Source: Candidatus Woesearchaeota archaeon (GTDB taxonomy: Archaea > Nanobdellota > Nanobdellia > SCGC-AAA011-G17 > JACOZS01). From it: a DNA stretch of 7,147 nucleotides. The notes beneath the pieces are model-generated. The model was not told the origin of the DNA. It made no database searches and saw only the letters and a program-made list of their open reading frames with translations. This document shows positions 5,660-7,147 of the stretch, piece after piece. The stretch covers positions 1 through 7,147 of the forward strand of contig JACOZS010000024.1 in NCBI GenBank assembly GCA_016181215.1, in the 5' to 3' direction. The position numbers and the translations under genes are program-made. Every line of letters begins with the position of its first letter. Within the stretch, counting starts at the first letter, position 1.

Positions 5660-5892
5660 AAGAAAAAGTACATATATATTATGACGAAGAAGGGGATCTT
5701 TTTGAGCTTCAATTAGGTAAACCTAGAAAAGGTTACTTTAGAGATATAGGCAGAGGAATTTCAGAAAGAATAGATGAAAAAACAGGCAAAGTAATTGGAA
5801 TAATGATAATCGGATTTAGAAAGAGAATGTCTAAACTCAAAGAAATAGAACTCTCTTTCCCTTTCAAAACAGAATTGATTTCTAGAAATTAG
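5656..5892 (+). CDS. DUF2283 family protein, probable antitoxin (78 aa)
   Basis: The protein matches the DUF2283 pattern: IYYDEEGDLFELQL (7-20) is the opening strand pair (usually YD-x-E-x-D-x-L-Y-I-x-L), RGISERIDEKTGKVIGIMII (33-52) is the 'GI-x-R-x-D-x-x-G-x-VVGIEI' core, and LSFPFKTEL (66-74) resembles the LPF tail seen in many members. It is a compact, mainly beta protein, and the family is commonly found beside BECR-type toxins, where it is taken as the antitoxin. It starts inside the stop of the toxin gene (ATGA), so the two are translationally coupled and probably made in a fixed ratio. Length is normal. It has no separate promoter that I can see. DUF2283 members are also found alone, so the antitoxin role is inferred. 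Confidence 0.75.
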   Translation: MKEKVHIYYDEEGDLFELQLGKPRKGYFRDIGRGISERIDEKTGKVIGIMIIGFRKRMSKLKEIELSFPFKTELISRN

Positions 5893-5961
5893 CATTATAT
5901 TATAAGTTCATGTCTTCTTTTGGTGTGGCTCAGCTGATATATTAAAACATATAAAAATAGA
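5893..5961 (+). other. Convergent intergenic spacer, T-rich on both strands
   Basis: This 69-bp gap lies between two genes that end facing each other. The plus strand has a T-rich tract (TCTTCTTTT, about 5913-5921) downstream of the DUF2283 stop, and the minus strand has TTTTT (complement of 5953-5957) followed by more T downstream of the TIM-barrel stop. Archaeal termination often uses such tracts, so either could be a terminator, but this is weak evidence. Confidence 0.3.
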
Positions 5962-7047
5962 TTAAAACTCAGTTTCAGCAAAATTCCTAATAAAGTCTAA
6001 AGTATAAATTAAATCTGCATTTAATCCAGTTCTTTCATCTACTGTAGCTTTACTTGGATCATCTATATGTGAACCCTGAACTTCTGGAATCCAAACAGCT
6101 CCAGAATCCCAACTTGCCCAACTTGGATTGTCTATAAGCTCACGCCAGTTTATTAAATCCCCGGCTTTTCCAGGAACTAGCCCATGACATTCAACTCCAG
6201 CACCCGAACAACCATTAACATGAACCATGACAATGTTTCTTCCATTGACTTCCAAGGCATCAACAAAATCAAATAGATCATATCTCCCGGCAATCTTTTC
6301 TCCACGCAAGGAGAGCGGTATGCCCCCCACTTCAGCTCTTAAAAGCTCTAATCTTCTAGGAACTTTTCCAGATTTGAATGCTTCGATTTGCATTACAACA
6401 TGACATGGGTCTAAAGTAACAGATATATCCTTACCCAAGGTCTCATAATCTTCTGCACATAACCATGCTACTTCATCTCTTCCAGTAAGCTTACCTTCCT
6501 CATCTTTCGAGTTTAAAGAAGTATTTTCCAAAGATACCTGAATACTCCCCTTACTAGCTATACCTAAGACGGAATCTAAATCAGCTTTAGCAAGATCTAA
6601 AAGTCTATTCTTTTCCTTTAACAAATCTTCCAAGTTAGCATCTTCAGGTAAAGGCATCTCAATTTGATGATGCACACTCAAATAAGGAGTCTTGCCAGAA
6701 ATACCAGCAACCGCATCCAAACACATTATTGTTTCTCTTATTTCTCTGTAAGAACGTGGGAAACTTCTTCTTAAAAACGTCCAATCTGTTTCTGGACTTG
6801 CAGTTAAGAAATAAGGTAATTGAAATGAAACACTCTCTATATGGTTCATGCCTTTCAATCTTTCTCCTAAATTCCTGGTAAATTCCCTGTATAATCTGGT
6901 GTTCTCTCTTGTATTTCCGGGTTTTCTGAAAGAATCAAAATCCCTGGGAGGCCAAGTGATAACATCAACATGAGAAGCCCCTCCGTTTTCTAAATAGTTT
7001 AATCTTTTCTCATAATTCTGTGAATCAATTGGAAAACCTATTCTCAT
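5962..7047 (-). CDS. Xylose-isomerase/endonuclease-IV-like TIM-barrel protein (361 aa)
   Basis: The sequence has the metal-binding layout of the AP endonuclease family 2 / xylose isomerase-like TIM barrel. Candidate ligands are H26 or D28 (strand 1, HVDV), H126-H127 (SVHHQ), E174 (VSLENTS), D213 and H216 (LDPCH), H276 (VHVNG), H288 (CHGLVP), D297 and E322 (IPEVQ). Each occurs at the end of a strand-like stretch, as in endonuclease IV, where three metal ions are bound. The family includes AP endonucleases and sugar isomerases/epimerases. At 361 residues it is longer than Nfo (about 285), with extra sequence around 40-105 and 218-260, and it lacks a clear match to the Nfo DNA-binding loops, so a sugar isomerase/epimerase is as likely as a repair enzyme. 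ATG 7047 follows 20 bp after the stop of an upstream gene, so the two are probably co-transcribed. Neither function nor substrate can be fixed from context. Confidence 0.75.
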   Translation of the reverse strand: MRIGFPIDSQNYEKRLNYLENGGASHVDVITWPPRDFDSFRKPGNTRENTRLYREFTRNLGERLKGMNHIESVSFQLPYFLTASPETDWTFLRRSFPRSYREIRETIMCLDAVAGISGKTPYLSVHHQIEMPLPEDANLEDLLKEKNRLLDLAKADLDSVLGIASKGSIQVSLENTSLNSKDEEGKLTGRDEVAWLCAEDYETLGKDISVTLDPCHVVMQIEAFKSGKVPRRLELLRAEVGGIPLSLRGEKIAGRYDLFDFVDALEVNGRNIVMVHVNGCSGAGVECHGLVPGKAGDLINWRELIDNPSWASWDSGAVWIPEVQGSHIDDPSKATVDERTGLNADLIYTLDFIRNFAETEF

Positions 7048-7067
7048 TTTAATCTAAAAACATTCCC

Positions 7068-7147
7068 CTAAAATCGGGTTTTTGTCTCAAACCTCAAGTC
7101 ATATTCTCGAAATATATCCCTAAATCTATCTAAATAATTTGGATCAA
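7068..7147 (-). CDS. 3' end of an unidentified gene, cut by the window edge
   Basis: A minus-strand open frame enters from the window edge and ends at TAG (7070-7068). It encodes DPNYLDRFRDIFREYDLRF and then ETKTRF, an amphipathic helix-like C terminus. It stops 20 bp before the ATG of the TIM-barrel gene, which suggests one operon. With only 25 codons visible, no family can be assigned. The other two minus frames are closed here, and the composition looks coding, but a chance open frame of this length is possible. Confidence 0.45.
   Translation of the reverse strand, partial: DPNYLDRFRDIFREYDLRFETKTRF

Noticed and set aside
5922..5940. A D-arm-like GTGGCTCAGC resembling part of a tRNA
   Set aside because: Neither the acceptor pairing nor an anticodon arm nor a TTC arm follows within the next 70 bases; the gap continues with AT-rich DNA and the end of the TIM-barrel gene.

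Overview
The window looks archaeal, AT-rich and probably from a poorly sampled lineage (a DPANN-type archaeon is a guess from style only). The main evidence is four genes (start codons at 3322, 4798, 5252 and 5360) that each have a TATA-like box centred 26-27 nt upstream of the ATG. That is the archaeal box-to-start-site distance, so their transcripts should be leaderless. The RelE-like toxin and the 46-residue antitoxin-like protein also have archaeal-style sequences. TGA is used as a stop, which fits the standard code.

Region 1 (1-3353) is a cell-surface glycan block. A small EamA/SMR-like membrane protein (27-377, +) runs tail-to-tail, with a 12-bp overlap, into a minus-strand operon. In transcription order the operon is a SAM-dependent methyltransferase (3322-2663), a GT4-like glycosyltransferase (2573-1704) and a Wzx/MATE-type polysaccharide flippase (1703-366). 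A TATA box at 3345-3352 drives it. The products could assemble, methylate and export a lipid-linked sugar. The glycosyltransferase start is abnormal: an in-register ATG lies upstream, but a run of seven T puts it one base out of frame.

Region 2 (3355-4617, -) encodes a 420-residue soluble protein of no recognised family, with winged-helix-like stretches.

Region 3 (4618-5961) holds two compact toxin-antitoxin-like modules. The first is a RelE/ParE-type toxin (4798-5109, +) facing a 46-residue antitoxin-like protein (5252-5112, -). They are convergent and 2 bp apart, instead of the usual co-directional operon. The second is a BECR/DUF4258-like protein (5360-5659, +) overlapping by ATGA a DUF2283 protein (5656-5892, +). 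Both toxin-type genes carry the same promoter: a 30-nt block with 28 identities, in exactly the same register to the ATG (offset 562 nt throughout). This shared promoter and the convergent pair are the most unusual things in the window.

Region 4 (5962-7147, -) is a xylose-isomerase/endonuclease-IV-like TIM-barrel protein with a near-complete set of metal ligands, preceded by the last 25 codons of another minus-strand gene cut by the window edge. No RNA gene, CRISPR array, insertion sequence or replication origin was seen. The longest gene-free stretch is 4618-4797.
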